From positions 10,888-74,887 of the forward strand of contig NZ_JAUMTZ010000010.1 in NCBI RefSeq assembly GCF_030530945.1: a stretch of 64,000 nucleotides of DNA, read 5' to 3'. Of this stretch, positions 26,712-36,484 are shown in pieces. The notes beneath the pieces are model-generated. The model was given only the letters and a program-made list of their open reading frames with translations, did no database searches and was not told the DNA's origin. A program made the position numbers and the translations under genes. Every line of letters starts with the position of its first letter. The stretch's first letter is position 1. Source of the stretch: Kocuria sp. (GTDB lineage: Bacteria; Actinomycetota; Actinomycetes; Actinomycetales; Micrococcaceae).

Positions 26712-28823
26712 GTGCCGAACCTTGACCAACCGCTGAACTGGACCGAGAAGGACGCCCGGGCCGTGGACACCGCCCGTGTCCTGGCCGCGGACGCCGTGCA
26801 GAAGGTGGGCAACGGCCACCCCGGCACCGCCATGTCCCTGGCGCCCGTGGCGTACCTGCTGTTCCAGAAGATCATGCGCCACGACCCCTCGGACGACCGC
26901 TGGACGGGCCGCGACCGCTTCATCCTCTCCCCCGGCCACACCTCCCTGACGCTGTACATGCAGCTCTTCTACGCGGGCTACGGCCTGGAGATGGCGGACC
27001 TCGAGTCCCTGCGCACCTGGGGCTCCAAGGTCCCGGGCCACCCCGAGTACCGCCACACCACGGGCGTGGAGATCACCACCGGCCCCCTGGGCCAGGGCCT
27101 CGCGTCCTCGGTGGGCTTCGCGTACGCCCAGCGCTACACGCGCGGGATGTTCGACGCCGACGCCCCCCGGGGCGAGTCCCCGTTCGACCACAACGTCTTC
27201 GTGATCGCCTCCGACGGGGACCTCCAGGAGGGCATCACCTCCGAGGCGTCCTCGCTCGCGGGCACCCAGGAGCTCGGCAACCTGGTGGTCATCTACGACG
27301 ACAACAAGATCTCCATCGAGGACGACACCAACGTGGCGTTCAACGAGGACGTCCTGGAGCGCTACCGCGCCTACGGGTGGGACACCGCCCGTGTGGACTG
27401 GCGCAACGGCGGGGAGTACAAGGAGGACGTCCAGGCCCTGTACGACGCGATCGTGGCGGCCACCAAGGTCACGGACAAGCCCTCGATCATCGCGCTGAGC
27501 ACCATCATCGGCTGGCCCGCCCCCACCAAGCAGAACACGGGCGCCGCCCACGGCTCCGCCCTGGGTGCCGAGGAGATCGCCGAGACCAAGAAGGTCCTGG
27601 GCTTCGACCCGGAGAAGTCGTTCCAGATCGAGCCCGAGATCATGGCGCACGTGCGCGAGGTGGCCGAGCGCGGCAAGCAGGAGCGAGCCGAGTGGGAGAA
27701 GACCTTCCAGGCGTGGCGCGAGGCCAACCCGCAGAAGGCGGAGCTCTACGACCGCATCAAGAACCAGGAGCTGCCCGAGAACTACGCCGAGGCGTTCCCC
27801 ACGTTCCCCGCGGGCAAGGCCGTGGCCACCCGCAAGGCCTCCGGCCAGGTCATCAACGCGATCGCGGACACCTTCCCCGAGCTGTGGGGCGGTTCGTGCG
27901 ACCTCGCCGGCTCCAACAACACCACGATCGACTCCGCGGACTCGTTCATCCCCGCCAGCCGCTCCACCAGCAAGTGGAACGGCTCGCCGTACGGCCGTGT
28001 GCTGCACTTCGGGATCCGCGAGCACGCCGCGGCGTCGATCGTCAACGGCATCGTGATGAGCAGCCAGACGCGCGCCTTCTCCGGCACGTTCCTGATCTTC
28101 TCGGACTACCAGCGCCCCGCCGTGCGCCTCGGTGCGCTCATGAAGGTGCCCTCCATCTACATCTGGACCCACGACTCCATCGGTCTGGGCGAGGACGGCC
28201 CCACCCACCAGCCCGTGGAGCAGCTGTCCTCGCTGCGCGCGCTGCCGGGTCTCGACGTCGTGCGCCCGGCGGACGCCAACGAGACGTCCGTGGCGTGGCG
28301 GACCATCATGGAGAACCACGAGCACCCGGCGGGTCTCGCGCTCACGCGCCAGGACCTGCCCACGATCGCCCGTGAGGACCTGCACCCGGACGCCGAGGGC
28401 GAGAAGTTCGCCTCGGCCGAGGGCGTGGCACGCGGCGGCTACGTGCTGGCCGACACCGAGGGCACCCCGGACGTGATCCTGATCGGCACCGGCTCCGAGG
28501 TCCAGCTGGCGCTGACCGCCCGCGAGCAGCTCGCGTCCCAGGGGGTGGCCGCCCGCGTGGTGTCCATGCCGTGCCGCGAGTGGTTCGACGCCCAGGACCG
28601 CGACTACCGAGAGTCCGTGCTCCCCTCCGCCGTGAAGGCGCGCGTGAGCGTGGAGGCCGGTGTGCGGATGTCCTGGAACGACCTGCTCGGGGACGCCGGC
28701 CGCGCCGTCTCCCTCGAGCACTTCGGCGAGTCCGCGGACTACCAGACCCTCTACCGCGAGTTCGGCATCACGGCGGAGGCCGTGACCGAGGCCGCCCAGG
28801 AGTCCATCGCCGCCGCGCGCTGA
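26712..28823 (+). CDS. tkt: Transketolase
   Basis: Transketolase (703 residues) moves two-carbon units between sugar phosphates with thiamine diphosphate in the pentose phosphate pathway. It has the N-terminal NGHPGTAMSLAP, the TDP motif beginning at IASDGDLQEGITSEA and ending in DDNKISIEDDTN (about residues 163-205), the pyrimidine domain with FGIREHAAASIVNGI, and the C-terminal domain after GSEVQLALTA. Length and motifs match the family. The GTG at 26712 follows GAAAGGGG with 10-base spacing. First gene of the pentose phosphate operon. Confidence 0.97.
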   Translation: MPNLDQPLNWTEKDARAVDTARVLAADAVQKVGNGHPGTAMSLAPVAYLLFQKIMRHDPSDDRWTGRDRFILSPGHTSLTLYMQLFYAGYGLEMADLESLRTWGSKVPGHPEYRHTTGVEITTGPLGQGLASSVGFAYAQRYTRGMFDADAPRGESPFDHNVFVIASDGDLQEGITSEASSLAGTQELGNLVVIYDDNKISIEDDTNVAFNEDVLERYRAYGWDTARVDWRNGGEYKEDVQALYDAIVAATKVTDKPSIIALSTIIGWPAPTKQNTGAAHGSALGAEEIAETKKVLGFDPEKSFQIEPEIMAHVREVAERGKQERAEWEKTFQAWREANPQKAELYDRIKNQELPENYAEAFPTFPAGKAVATRKASGQVINAIADTFPELWGGSCDLAGSNNTTIDSADSFIPASRSTSKWNGSPYGRVLHFGIREHAAASIVNGIVMSSQTRAFSGTFLIFSDYQRPAVRLGALMKVPSIYIWTHDSIGLGEDGPTHQPVEQLSSLRALPGLDVVRPADANETSVAWRTIMENHEHPAGLALTRQDLPTIAREDLHPDAEGEKFASAEGVARGGYVLADTEGTPDVILIGTGSEVQLALTAREQLASQGVAARVVSMPCREWFDAQDRDYRESVLPSAVKARVSVEAGVRMSWNDLLGDAGRAVSLEHFGESADYQTLYREFGITAEAVTEAAQESIAAAR

Positions 28824-28842
28824 CCCCTCGCACCACACCACG

Positions 28843-28882
28843 CCCGTCGGGCGGGACGCCGACCGCCTCTCCGCCCGACGGG
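28843..28882 (+). other. Intercistronic hairpin tkt-tal
   Basis: Bases 28843-28854 and 28871-28882 form a perfect 12-bp GC stem around a 16-base loop. No T-run follows. It may act as a partial terminator or as a processing/stability element between tkt and tal. Confidence 0.6.
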
Positions 28883-28915
28883 CCCGCAGACCTCACAAGA
28901 CCACGGAGGACACAC

Positions 28916-30022
28916 ATGACCACCCCCACGCAGAAGCTCTCCGACGCCGGCGTCTCCATCTGGCTGGACGACCTCTCCCGCCAGCGACTGACCAGCGGCA
29001 ACCTGCAGGAACTGATCGACACCAAGAACGTGGTGGGCGTGACCACCAACCCCACGATCTTCGCGGCGGCGCTGGCCGACGGCGAGTCCTACCGCGAGCA
29101 GGTGGCCGAGCTCGCCGCGGCAGGGAGCTCGGTGGACGACGCCGTGTTCCAGATCACCACCGACGACGTCCGTGACGCCTGCGACCTGTTCGCCCCGATC
29201 GCGGAGGCCACCCAGGGCGTGGACGGACGGGTGTCCATCGAGGTGGACCCGCGGCTCGCGCAGGACGCGGACGCCACCTCGTCGATGGCCCAGAAGCTGT
29301 CCCAGACCATCAACCGGCCCAACGCCCTGATCAAGATCCCCGCCACGGAGAAGGGCCTGCCCTCCATCGCGGCCACGATCGCGGAGGGCATCTCGGTCAA
29401 CGTGACCCTGATCTTCTCCCTGGAGCGCTACCGCGGCGTGATCAACGCCTACATGGAGGGCCTGGAGCAGGCGCTGGAGAACGGCAAGGACCTCTCCACC
29501 ATCCACTCCGTGGCCTCCTTCTTCGTGTCCCGCGTGGACTCCGAGGTGGACAAGCGCCTCGACGCCGTGGGAACGGACGAGGCCGCGGCCCTCAAGGGCA
29601 AGGCGGGGCTTGCCAACGCCCGGCTCGCGTACCAGGTCTACGAGCAGCAGCTGGACACCGAGCGCTGGAAGCGGCTCGCCGCCGCCGGCGCCAACCCGCA
29701 GCGCCCCCTGTGGGCCTCCACCGGCGTGAAGGACCCGAACCTGCCGGACACCCTCTACGTGACCGGGCTGGTGGCGCCCAACACCGTCAACACCATGCCG
29801 GAGAAGACCCTCGACGCCACCTTCGACCACGGCGAGGTCACCGGGGACACCATCACGGGCACCTACGAGGACTCCGAGAAGGTCCTCGACGCGGTCGCCG
29901 AGCAGGGCGTGTCCTACCAGGAGGTCGTGGCGCAGCTCGAGACCGAGGGTCTGGACAAGTTCGAGGCGTCCTGGGACGAGCTGCTCAGCACCGTGCGCAC
30001 CGCGCTCCACCAGGCCCGCTGA
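28916..30022 (+). CDS. tal: Transaldolase
   Basis: Transaldolase (368 residues, the long actinobacterial type) moves dihydroxyacetone units between sugar phosphates. The Schiff-base Lys is in ALIKIPATEKG (about residue 139), the first signature is GVTTNPTIFAAAL (about 40), and SVASFFVSRVDSEVD is the phosphate-site region. The ATG at 28916 follows GGAGGA with 6-base spacing. It lies 92 bases after tkt and 112 bases before pgi. Confidence 0.96.
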   Translation: MTTPTQKLSDAGVSIWLDDLSRQRLTSGNLQELIDTKNVVGVTTNPTIFAAALADGESYREQVAELAAAGSSVDDAVFQITTDDVRDACDLFAPIAEATQGVDGRVSIEVDPRLAQDADATSSMAQKLSQTINRPNALIKIPATEKGLPSIAATIAEGISVNVTLIFSLERYRGVINAYMEGLEQALENGKDLSTIHSVASFFVSRVDSEVDKRLDAVGTDEAAALKGKAGLANARLAYQVYEQQLDTERWKRLAAAGANPQRPLWASTGVKDPNLPDTLYVTGLVAPNTVNTMPEKTLDATFDHGEVTGDTITGTYEDSEKVLDAVAEQGVSYQEVVAQLETEGLDKFEASWDELLSTVRTALHQAR

Positions 30023-30044
30023 GACCACCCCGCACCGCACCACC

Positions 30045-30086
30045 GCGCCGGGACCCGTCCGCCCTCCCGCAGCCGGGTCCCGGCGC
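30045..30086 (+). other. Intercistronic hairpin tal-pgi
   Basis: Bases 30045-30057 and 30074-30086 form a perfect 13-bp stem with a 16-base loop, the same geometry as the tkt-tal hairpin. Confidence 0.6.
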
Positions 30087-30134
30087 CGCCCATCTCGCAC
30101 CACCGTCCACACCGTCAGTTCGAGGAGGCTCCCC

Positions 30135-31739
30135 GTGAGCTCACTGTCATTGCAGGCATCCGGTTCCGCCCGAGAGGCGATCGACACGCACGTGCCGCAC
30201 CTGGTCGCCGAGAGGTTCGCGTCCAGGCTGTTCCAGCAGGACCCCTCCCTGTGGGGCCCCGCCGCGGAGGAGGAGGCCGCCGTTCGTCTCGGGTGGACAG
30301 CGGCCGCGGAGATCTCCCGCCCGCTGGTTCCCGAGATCATGGAGCTGCGCGACGACTTCGCCCGTGAGGGGGTCACGCGCTTCGTGCTGGCCGGCATGGG
30401 CGGGTCCTCCCTGGCCCCCGAGGTCATCACCCGCAGCGCCGGGGTGGAGCTGTTCGTGCTGGACTCCACGGACCCCGAGATGGTCTCCCAGGCCCTGACG
30501 GACCTCGAGCACACTGCACTGGTCGTCTCGTCCAAATCCGGCTCCACCGTGGAGACCGACTCGGCGCGGCGTGTGTTCCTGGACGCCTTCGAGCGCGCGG
30601 GGATCGACGCGCCGTCGCGCATCGTGGTGGTCACCGATCCCGGGTCCCCCATGGACAGCGCCTCGCGCGAGGCCGGCTACCGCAAGACCTTCAACGCGGA
30701 CCCGAACGTGGGCGGACGGTTCTCCGCCCTCACCGCGTTCGGCCTGGTCCCCTCCGGTCTGGCGGGGGTGGACATCGCGGCGCTGCTCGACGACGCCGAG
30801 GAGGCCGCCGAGATGCTGCGCGAGGACGACGAGGACAACATGGGCCTGCAGCTCGGGGCGGTGCTGGGTGGCACCTCTCCCCTGCGGGACAAGATCGTGC
30901 TCGTGGACCGGGGCGCGCCCTTCGCGGGGTTCCCCGACTGGGCCGAGCAGCTGATCGCCGAGTCCACCGGCAAGTCCGGCACGGGCGTGCTGCCCGTGGT
31001 GGTGGACGACGCCGCCCCGGAGCTCAGCTCTGACGCCCCGGACGTGCTGGTGGTCTCCCTCGTGGCCGAGGACGACACGGACGTCGTCTCCGGCGACGGC
31101 GTGCGCGTGGCGGGCTCGCTGAGCGGTCTGATGCTCGCCTTCGAGGTGGCGATCGCGGTGGCCGGGAAGCTGCTGGGGATCGATCCGTACAACCAGCCGG
31201 ACGTGGAGTCCGCGAAGGCCGCCACGCGCGAGCTGCTCGCCTCCAAGCCCGAGCCCTCCCCCGCCGCGGCCACGGACGGGGCCATCGAGATCCGCGGCAG
31301 CGAGTCGCTGCTCGGCGGGGCCACAACGGTGCGCGAGGCGCTCACGGCGCTGCTCTCCCAGCTCCCCGAGGACGGCTACGTGAGCGTCCAGGCGTACTTC
31401 GACCGCCTGGGGTGGACCGAGCTGGAGTCCGTGCGGGACACTCTCGCGCGGCGCACAGGCCGCCCCGTGACCTTCGGCTGGGGCCCGCGCTTCCTGCACT
31501 CCACCGGCCAGTACCACAAGGGCGGTCCCGCGCAGGGCGTGTACCTGCAGATCACCGCGGCCACCGACACCGACGTGGACATCCCCGGCATCCCCTTCAC
31601 GTTCGGCGAGCTCATCGGGGCCCAGGCGGACGGCGACGCCGCGGTGCTGGGCGAGCACGACCGTCCCGTGCTGCGCCTGCGCCTCACGGACCGCGCGGCC
31701 GGGGTGGCCCAGCTGCTCGAGGTCGCGGACGCGCTGTGA
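30135..31739 (+). CDS. pgi: Glucose-6-phosphate isomerase
   Basis: Pgi (534 residues) interconverts glucose 6-phosphate and fructose 6-phosphate. It belongs to the divergent actinobacterial form seen beside zwf/opcA. Visible SIS-domain features are AGMGGSSLAPEVI (about residue 78), VSSKSGSTVETDSARR (about 133), the loop TDPGSPMD, and a second SIS domain with VAGSLSGLMLAFEV. The C-terminal GPRFLHSTGQYHKGGP carries the conserved His and Lys. GAGGAGG precedes the GTG at 30135. It feeds zwf directly. Confidence 0.92.
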   Translation: MSSLSLQASGSAREAIDTHVPHLVAERFASRLFQQDPSLWGPAAEEEAAVRLGWTAAAEISRPLVPEIMELRDDFAREGVTRFVLAGMGGSSLAPEVITRSAGVELFVLDSTDPEMVSQALTDLEHTALVVSSKSGSTVETDSARRVFLDAFERAGIDAPSRIVVVTDPGSPMDSASREAGYRKTFNADPNVGGRFSALTAFGLVPSGLAGVDIAALLDDAEEAAEMLREDDEDNMGLQLGAVLGGTSPLRDKIVLVDRGAPFAGFPDWAEQLIAESTGKSGTGVLPVVVDDAAPELSSDAPDVLVVSLVAEDDTDVVSGDGVRVAGSLSGLMLAFEVAIAVAGKLLGIDPYNQPDVESAKAATRELLASKPEPSPAAATDGAIEIRGSESLLGGATTVREALTALLSQLPEDGYVSVQAYFDRLGWTELESVRDTLARRTGRPVTFGWGPRFLHSTGQYHKGGPAQGVYLQITAATDTDVDIPGIPFTFGELIGAQADGDAAVLGEHDRPVLRLRLTDRAAGVAQLLEVADAL

Positions 31740-31775
31740 GCACCCATCATCGACCAGCAACCGGACAGGAACCCC

Positions 31776-33314
31776 GTGCCTGACACGACACCACAGAATC
31801 CCCTGCGGGACCCGCGTGACCGGCGGCTCACGCGCGTGGCCGCGCCGTCGGCCCTCGTGCTCTTCGGCGTGACCGGCGACCTCGCCAAGAAGAAGCTGCT
31901 GCCGGCCATGTACGACCTCGCGAACCGCAGCCTGCTGCCCCCCGCGTTCTCTCTGGTGGGCTTCGGGCGCCGGGACTGGGACGACGCCCAGTTCGCGGAG
32001 TACGTCAAGGAGAACGTCACCCAGCACGCCCGCACGCCCTACAACGAGGACCTGTGGAACCAGTTCGCCTCGGGGCTGCGGTTCGTGCGCGGCGAGTTCG
32101 ACGACGACGACGCCTACGACCGGCTCGCGCAGACCCTCGAGGAGCTGGACCGGGACCGGGGCACGCGGGGCAACCACGCCTTCTACCTCTCGATCCCGCC
32201 CAAGGCGTTCGAGGTGGTGTGCCAGCGGCTGGCCGACCACGACCTGGCGGACAGCGAGAACTGCACCGGGTGGCGTCGCGTGGTCATCGAGAAGCCCTTC
32301 GGCCACGACCTGGAGTCCGCACGGGAGCTCAACTCGATCGTGGAGCGCGTGTTCCGCCCGGACAGCGTGTTCCGCATCGACCACTACCTGGGCAAGGAGA
32401 CGGTGCAGAACATCCTGGCGCTGCGCTTCGCGAACCAGATGTTCGAGCCGCTGTGGGACACCCGCTACGTGGACCACGTGCAGATCACCATGGCCGAGGA
32501 GATCGGCATCGGCTCCCGCGCCGGGTACTACGACGGCGTGGGCGCGGCTCGGGACGTGATCCAGAACCATCTGCTGCAGCTGCTGGCACTGACCGCCATG
32601 GAGGAGCCGGCCTCCTTCTCCGCGCACCACCTGCGGCGCGAGAAGGCGAAGGTGCTGGAGTCCGTGGTGCTGCCGGAGAACCTCGGGGAGCACTCCGCCC
32701 TGGGCCAGTACACCTCCGGGCTGCAGGGCGGGGAGTTCGTGAAGGGTTTCCACGAGGAGAGCGACATCCCCGCGGACTCCCGAACCGAGACGTTCGCCGC
32801 GCTGCGGGTGAACATCAACAACCGCCGCTGGGCCGGGGTGCCGTTCTACCTGCGCGCGGGCAAGCGGCTGGGGCGGCGGGTCACGGAGATCGCCGTGGCG
32901 TTCAAGAAGTCGCCGAACCTGCTCTTCCGCGACACCGACAACGACGAGTTCGGCCAGAACGCGATCGTGATCCGCATCCAGCCGGACGAGGGCGTGACCA
33001 TCCGCTTCGGGTCCAAGGTCCCGGGCACGCAGTCCGAGATCCGTGACGTCACCATGGACTTCGGCTACGGCCACGCGTTCACGGAGAGCAGCCCGGAGGC
33101 GTACGAGCGGCTGATCTTCGACGTCCTGCTGGGTGAGCCGCCGCTGTTCCCGGACCACTCCGAGGTGGAGCTGTCCTGGAAGATCCTGGACCCCTTCGAG
33201 AACTACTGGGCTGAGCACCGGGTGATGCCCGAACCCTACGAGCCCGGGTCCTGGGGACCCGCGGCGGCGCACGAGCTGATGGCTCGTGACGGACGTGTCT
33301 GGAGGCGACCGTGA
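31776..33314 (+). CDS. zwf: Glucose-6-phosphate dehydrogenase
   Basis: Zwf (512 residues) oxidises glucose 6-phosphate and yields NADPH, the entry to the oxidative pentose phosphate pathway. The dinucleotide site is LFGVTGDLAKKKLLP (about residue 30), and the active-site signature is RIDHYLGKETVQN (about 200), with the catalytic His shortly downstream. The GTG at 31776 is 36 bases after pgi. Its stop overlaps the opcA GTG (GTGA), coupling the enzyme to its assembly factor. Confidence 0.97.
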   Translation: MPDTTPQNPLRDPRDRRLTRVAAPSALVLFGVTGDLAKKKLLPAMYDLANRSLLPPAFSLVGFGRRDWDDAQFAEYVKENVTQHARTPYNEDLWNQFASGLRFVRGEFDDDDAYDRLAQTLEELDRDRGTRGNHAFYLSIPPKAFEVVCQRLADHDLADSENCTGWRRVVIEKPFGHDLESARELNSIVERVFRPDSVFRIDHYLGKETVQNILALRFANQMFEPLWDTRYVDHVQITMAEEIGIGSRAGYYDGVGAARDVIQNHLLQLLALTAMEEPASFSAHHLRREKAKVLESVVLPENLGEHSALGQYTSGLQGGEFVKGFHEESDIPADSRTETFAALRVNINNRRWAGVPFYLRAGKRLGRRVTEIAVAFKKSPNLLFRDTDNDEFGQNAIVIRIQPDEGVTIRFGSKVPGTQSEIRDVTMDFGYGHAFTESSPEAYERLIFDVLLGEPPLFPDHSEVELSWKILDPFENYWAEHRVMPEPYEPGSWGPAAAHELMARDGRVWRRP

Positions 33315-34324
33315 TAGTCGACATGGAGAACACCACCGCGGCGAAGATCGAGAAGAAGCTCAACCAGCTGCGGGACGAGAACGGCGTGGTGACACTGGGC
33401 CGTGTGCTGACCCTGGTGATCCTCGCCCAGGCCGGGCACTCGGAGATGGCCGTGGAGGCCGCGAACTACGCGAGCCACGAGCACCCGTGCCGGATCATCG
33501 TGCACGTGGCGCACTCCCGCTCGGACGAGACCCGTCTGGACGCGCAGCTGCGCATGGGCGGGGACGCCGGCGCGTCCGAGGTCATCCTCATGCACGGCTA
33601 CGGCGATCTCGCGGAGCCCACCGAGACCCTCGTCTCGGCGCTGCTGCTGCCGGACGCGCCCATCGTGGCGTGGTGGCCGCACGACTTCCCGGACAACCCC
33701 AGCCGCACGTCGATCGGCAGGATCGCCCACCGGCGCATCACGGACTCGTCCCGCGCGGACGACCCCTTCGCGGCCCTGGCCCAGCTGTCCCGGCAGTACA
33801 CCCCCGGGGACACTGACCTCGCGTGGACGCGCATCACCAACTGGCGCATCCAGCTGGCCGCGGTGCTGGACCAGGTGGGTCCCGTGACGGTCAGCGAGAT
33901 CGTCCTGGAGGGCTCCGGTCTGGCGCCGTCCATGGTTCTGCTCGGGGTGTGGCTGTCCAGCAAGCTCCACGCCCCCGCCACCATCGTGGCGGACTCCTCG
34001 CGCCGGGCGCTGGACCGGGTGGCGCTGCTCACGGACGACGGCGCGGTGGAGCTGGACCGGCCCGGGCGCAGCGTGGCGGTGCTCACCCAGCCCGGTCAGC
34101 CGGAGCAGCAGATCGCCATGCCGGTGCGCGACCTCAAGGCGTGCCTCGCGGAGGAGCTGCGCCGCCTGGACGCGGACGAGGTCTACGGGGAGGTCATCGG
34201 CACGGGTCTCGCGCAGGCGCAGATCACCACACGCACCGCGGACGACCCGGACTCGGAGACCCCCCTCCCCCGGTCGGTGGCCGCCGACGTCGCCGGTGAA
34301 GACTCTGCGCGGGAGGATGCGTGA
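33311..34324 (+). CDS. opcA: Glucose-6-phosphate dehydrogenase assembly protein OpcA
   Basis: OpcA (337 residues) is needed for assembly and redox control of Zwf in actinobacteria and cyanobacteria. It begins MENTTAAKIEKKLNQLRDE and carries the conserved Trp-rich block VAWWPHDFPDNPS near residue 118. The GTG at 33311 overlaps zwf, and the stop overlaps pgl, so zwf-opcA-pgl form one coupled unit. A later in-frame ATG at 33323 is an alternative start. Confidence 0.94.
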   Translation: MIVDMENTTAAKIEKKLNQLRDENGVVTLGRVLTLVILAQAGHSEMAVEAANYASHEHPCRIIVHVAHSRSDETRLDAQLRMGGDAGASEVILMHGYGDLAEPTETLVSALLLPDAPIVAWWPHDFPDNPSRTSIGRIAHRRITDSSRADDPFAALAQLSRQYTPGDTDLAWTRITNWRIQLAAVLDQVGPVTVSEIVLEGSGLAPSMVLLGVWLSSKLHAPATIVADSSRRALDRVALLTDDGAVELDRPGRSVAVLTQPGQPEQQIAMPVRDLKACLAEELRRLDADEVYGEVIGTGLAQAQITTRTADDPDSETPLPRSVAADVAGEDSAREDA

Positions 34325-35103
34325 GTGCGCGGCCCGAGCCCCGACTGGTGCCCCACGACGGCGCGGACCGGCTGGCCCGCGAGACCGCCCGCAGGGTCCT
34401 GGAGGTCCTGGAGGCCGCGCAGGACGAGCGCGGTGAGGCCACCATCCTGCTGACGGGAGGGAGCATGGGCACCCGCGTGATCCAGGAGCTCTCCCGGCAG
34501 GCGGATGCCCAGGCCGTGGACTGGTCCCGCGTGAACGTGTGGTGGTCCGACGAGCGCTACCTTCCCGGCGCGGACCCGGAGCGCAACGGCGTGCAGGCCG
34601 CGGACGCGTGGGACGCCTCCCTGGAGATGGACTGGGACCGAGTGCACCCGGTTGCCGGCTCCGACGAGATCCCCACCGCAGAGGAGGCCGCGGCGGACTA
34701 CCGCCGGGAGCTGGCCACCGCGGCGGAGCTGGAGGGTTCTGACACCGGACTGCCGGTGTTCGACGTGGCGCTGCTGAGTCTGGGGCCGGACACGCACGTG
34801 GCCTCGCTGTTCCCCGGGCGGGAGGACGTGCTGCGCGCGGACGAGACGGTGTTCCACGTGACGGACTCGCCCAAGCCGCCCCCCACGCGGATCACCCTGT
34901 CACTCCCGGCGATCAACTCCGCGCAGCGCGTGTGGCTGCTGGTGTCCGGTGAGGGGAAGGCGGACGCCCTCGCGGCCATCCGCAGCCCCGATGTGGGGGC
35001 CGTCGACGCCCCCGGCAGCGCGGTGCGCGGCCTCCAGGAGACGCTGTGGCTCGTCACCGAGGACGCCCTGCCCGGCGTTCCGGAGGATCCCGAGGCCTCC
35101 TAG
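34321..35103 (+). CDS. pgl: 6-phosphogluconolactonase
   Basis: Pgl (260 residues, DevB type) hydrolyses 6-phosphogluconolactone made by Zwf. It shares the NagB/RpiA fold; landmarks are LLTGGSMGTRVIQEL (about residue 42), VNVWWSDERYLPGADPERNG with the catalytic DER, and LSLGPDTHVASLFPG with the His. The GTG at 34321 overlaps the opcA stop. It is the last gene of the operon, followed by a strong terminator. Confidence 0.96.
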   Translation: MSARPEPRLVPHDGADRLARETARRVLEVLEAAQDERGEATILLTGGSMGTRVIQELSRQADAQAVDWSRVNVWWSDERYLPGADPERNGVQAADAWDASLEMDWDRVHPVAGSDEIPTAEEAAADYRRELATAAELEGSDTGLPVFDVALLSLGPDTHVASLFPGREDVLRADETVFHVTDSPKPPPTRITLSLPAINSAQRVWLLVSGEGKADALAAIRSPDVGAVDAPGSAVRGLQETLWLVTEDALPGVPEDPEAS

Positions 35104-35140
35104 CCCACGCGCTTCCTGGCCCAGGCACGGCGCCCCGACG

Positions 35141-35182
35141 CACGAGAAAGGCCCGGACCTCACGGTCCGGGCCTTTCTCGTG
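35141..35182. terminator. Bidirectional terminator pgl / secG
   Basis: Bases 35141-35159 and 35164-35182 form a perfect 19-bp stem with a 4-base loop between convergent pgl and secG. Short A- and T-rich stretches inside the stem (GAGAAAGG / CCTTTCTC) give it some of the usual terminator character in both directions. Confidence 0.88.
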
Positions 35183-35197
35183 CCTCACGTGGATGGA

Positions 35198-35452
35198 TCA
35201 GGCCACCGCAGGGCTGAAGCGCATGAGCAGTCCGTAGCTGAGGATGGCCAGCGCCCACACGATCGCCAGCACGGTGGTGATGCGCACCACGTTCTTCTGC
35301 GCCGCCCCGGAGGTGTTCAGCGACTGGGTCATGCCCCCGCCGAACATGTCCGAGAGACCGCCGCCCTTGCCCTTGTTGAGCAGCACGAACATGACGCACA
35401 GGATGCTGGTGACCACGATGATCACCTGCAGGACGATCTGGAGGATCTCCAC
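35198..35452 (-). CDS. secG: Preprotein translocase subunit SecG
   Basis: SecG (84 residues) is the small membrane subunit of the SecYEG channel. Two helices (about 3-25 and 56-76) flank the cytoplasmic loop LLNKGKGGGLSDMFGGG, which is the family hallmark. The ATG at 35452 is used. It lies downstream of tpiA with a 174-base gap in which no gene is seen; in some relatives rbpA is found beside secG, but it is absent here. Confidence 0.95.
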   Translation of the reverse strand: MEILQIVLQVIIVVTSILCVMFVLLNKGKGGGLSDMFGGGMTQSLNTSGAAQKNVVRITTVLAIVWALAILSYGLLMRFSPAVA

Positions 35453-35626
35453 GAACTGCCTCGTTTCAGGGGTTCTCGTCAGGGGTGTGGGCGGGGTCGG
35501 TGGGGCCCGCCTCAGGACTCGCGGGCCAGTGTACCGCCGTGACCCGCGGGCACCCGAACCGGCTCACTGACCCGCTGGGCCAGAGATCCACGGGGTGCCC
35601 GCCTCACCGTGGTCGGTGCACGGTGG

Positions 35627-36442
35627 TCAGTCGGTGACCAGGTGCTGCTCGAAGCGGACGATCTTGGCGAACTCCTCCGCATCCAGGCTCGCACCGCCCA
35701 CCAGGGCGCCGTCCACGTCCGCGCCACCGAGGATGGAGGCCACGTTGGAGGACTTCACGGAACCGCCGTACAGGATGCGGGTCCCCCGGGCGAAGTCGGC
35801 GCCGTAGAGGGACTCGAGCTCCTGGCGGATCGCGTGGGCCATCTCCTGCGCGTCCTCCGGGCCGGCCACCTCTCCGGTGCCGATGGCCCACACGGGCTCG
35901 TAGGCCACCACGAGGCCGTCCAGCTCACCAGCGGTCAGCTCCGCGAGGCTGCCGCGCAGCTGCTCGAGGGTGTAGTCCACGTGGTTGCCGGCCTGGCGCA
36001 CCTCGAGACCCTCCCCCACGCACAGCATGGGGGTGAGGTCGTGGCGGATGGCCGCACGGACCTTGTCCCGGCAGATCTCGTCCGACTCGCCGTGGATGCT
36101 GCGGCGCTCCGAGTGCCCCACGAGGGCGTAGGTGCAGCCGAGTTTGGCGAGGAACTGGCCCGAGATGTCCCCGGTGTACGCGCCGGAGTCCTGGTCGGAG
36201 AGGTCCTGCGCCCCGTAGCGGACCTGCAGCCCGTCACCCTCCACGAGCGTCTGCACCGAGCGCAGGTCCGTGAACGGCGGGAACACGGCCACCTCCACGC
36301 GGGAGAAGTCGTGCTTGGTGTCCTTCAGCGTCCAGTCGAGCTTCTGGAGCAGGGCCAGACCCTGCGTGTGGTCCATGTTCATCTTCCAGTTGCCCGCGAT
36401 CAGGGGCGTGCGGTCGAAAGCACCGTTGGTCTGCGTGGTCAT
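35627..36442 (-). CDS. tpiA: Triose-phosphate isomerase
   Basis: TpiA (271 residues) interconverts dihydroxyacetone phosphate and glyceraldehyde 3-phosphate. The N-terminal Lys is in AGNWKMN, the catalytic His in ALVGHSERR (about residue 107), the catalytic Glu in VVAYEPVWAIGTG (about 178), and the phosphate loop in ILYGGSVKSSN. GAAGGAG lies 6 bases before the ATG at 36442. It is 42 bases after pgk, in a gap-pgk-tpiA order. Confidence 0.97.
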   Translation of the reverse strand: MTTQTNGAFDRTPLIAGNWKMNMDHTQGLALLQKLDWTLKDTKHDFSRVEVAVFPPFTDLRSVQTLVEGDGLQVRYGAQDLSDQDSGAYTGDISGQFLAKLGCTYALVGHSERRSIHGESDEICRDKVRAAIRHDLTPMLCVGEGLEVRQAGNHVDYTLEQLRGSLAELTAGELDGLVVAYEPVWAIGTGEVAGPEDAQEMAHAIRQELESLYGADFARGTRILYGGSVKSSNVASILGGADVDGALVGGASLDAEEFAKIVRFEQHLVTD

Positions 36443-36484
36443 GCTGGTTCTCCTTCGTGTCGGGCCATGGGACGGAACGGGGGC

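Noticed and set aside
30147..33272. Very long open frame (over 1000 codons) on the minus strand opposite pgi and zwf
   Set aside because: It mirrors high-GC codon bias of pgi and zwf, is full of His/Arg/Gly/Val-rich low-complexity sequence, and shows no domain.
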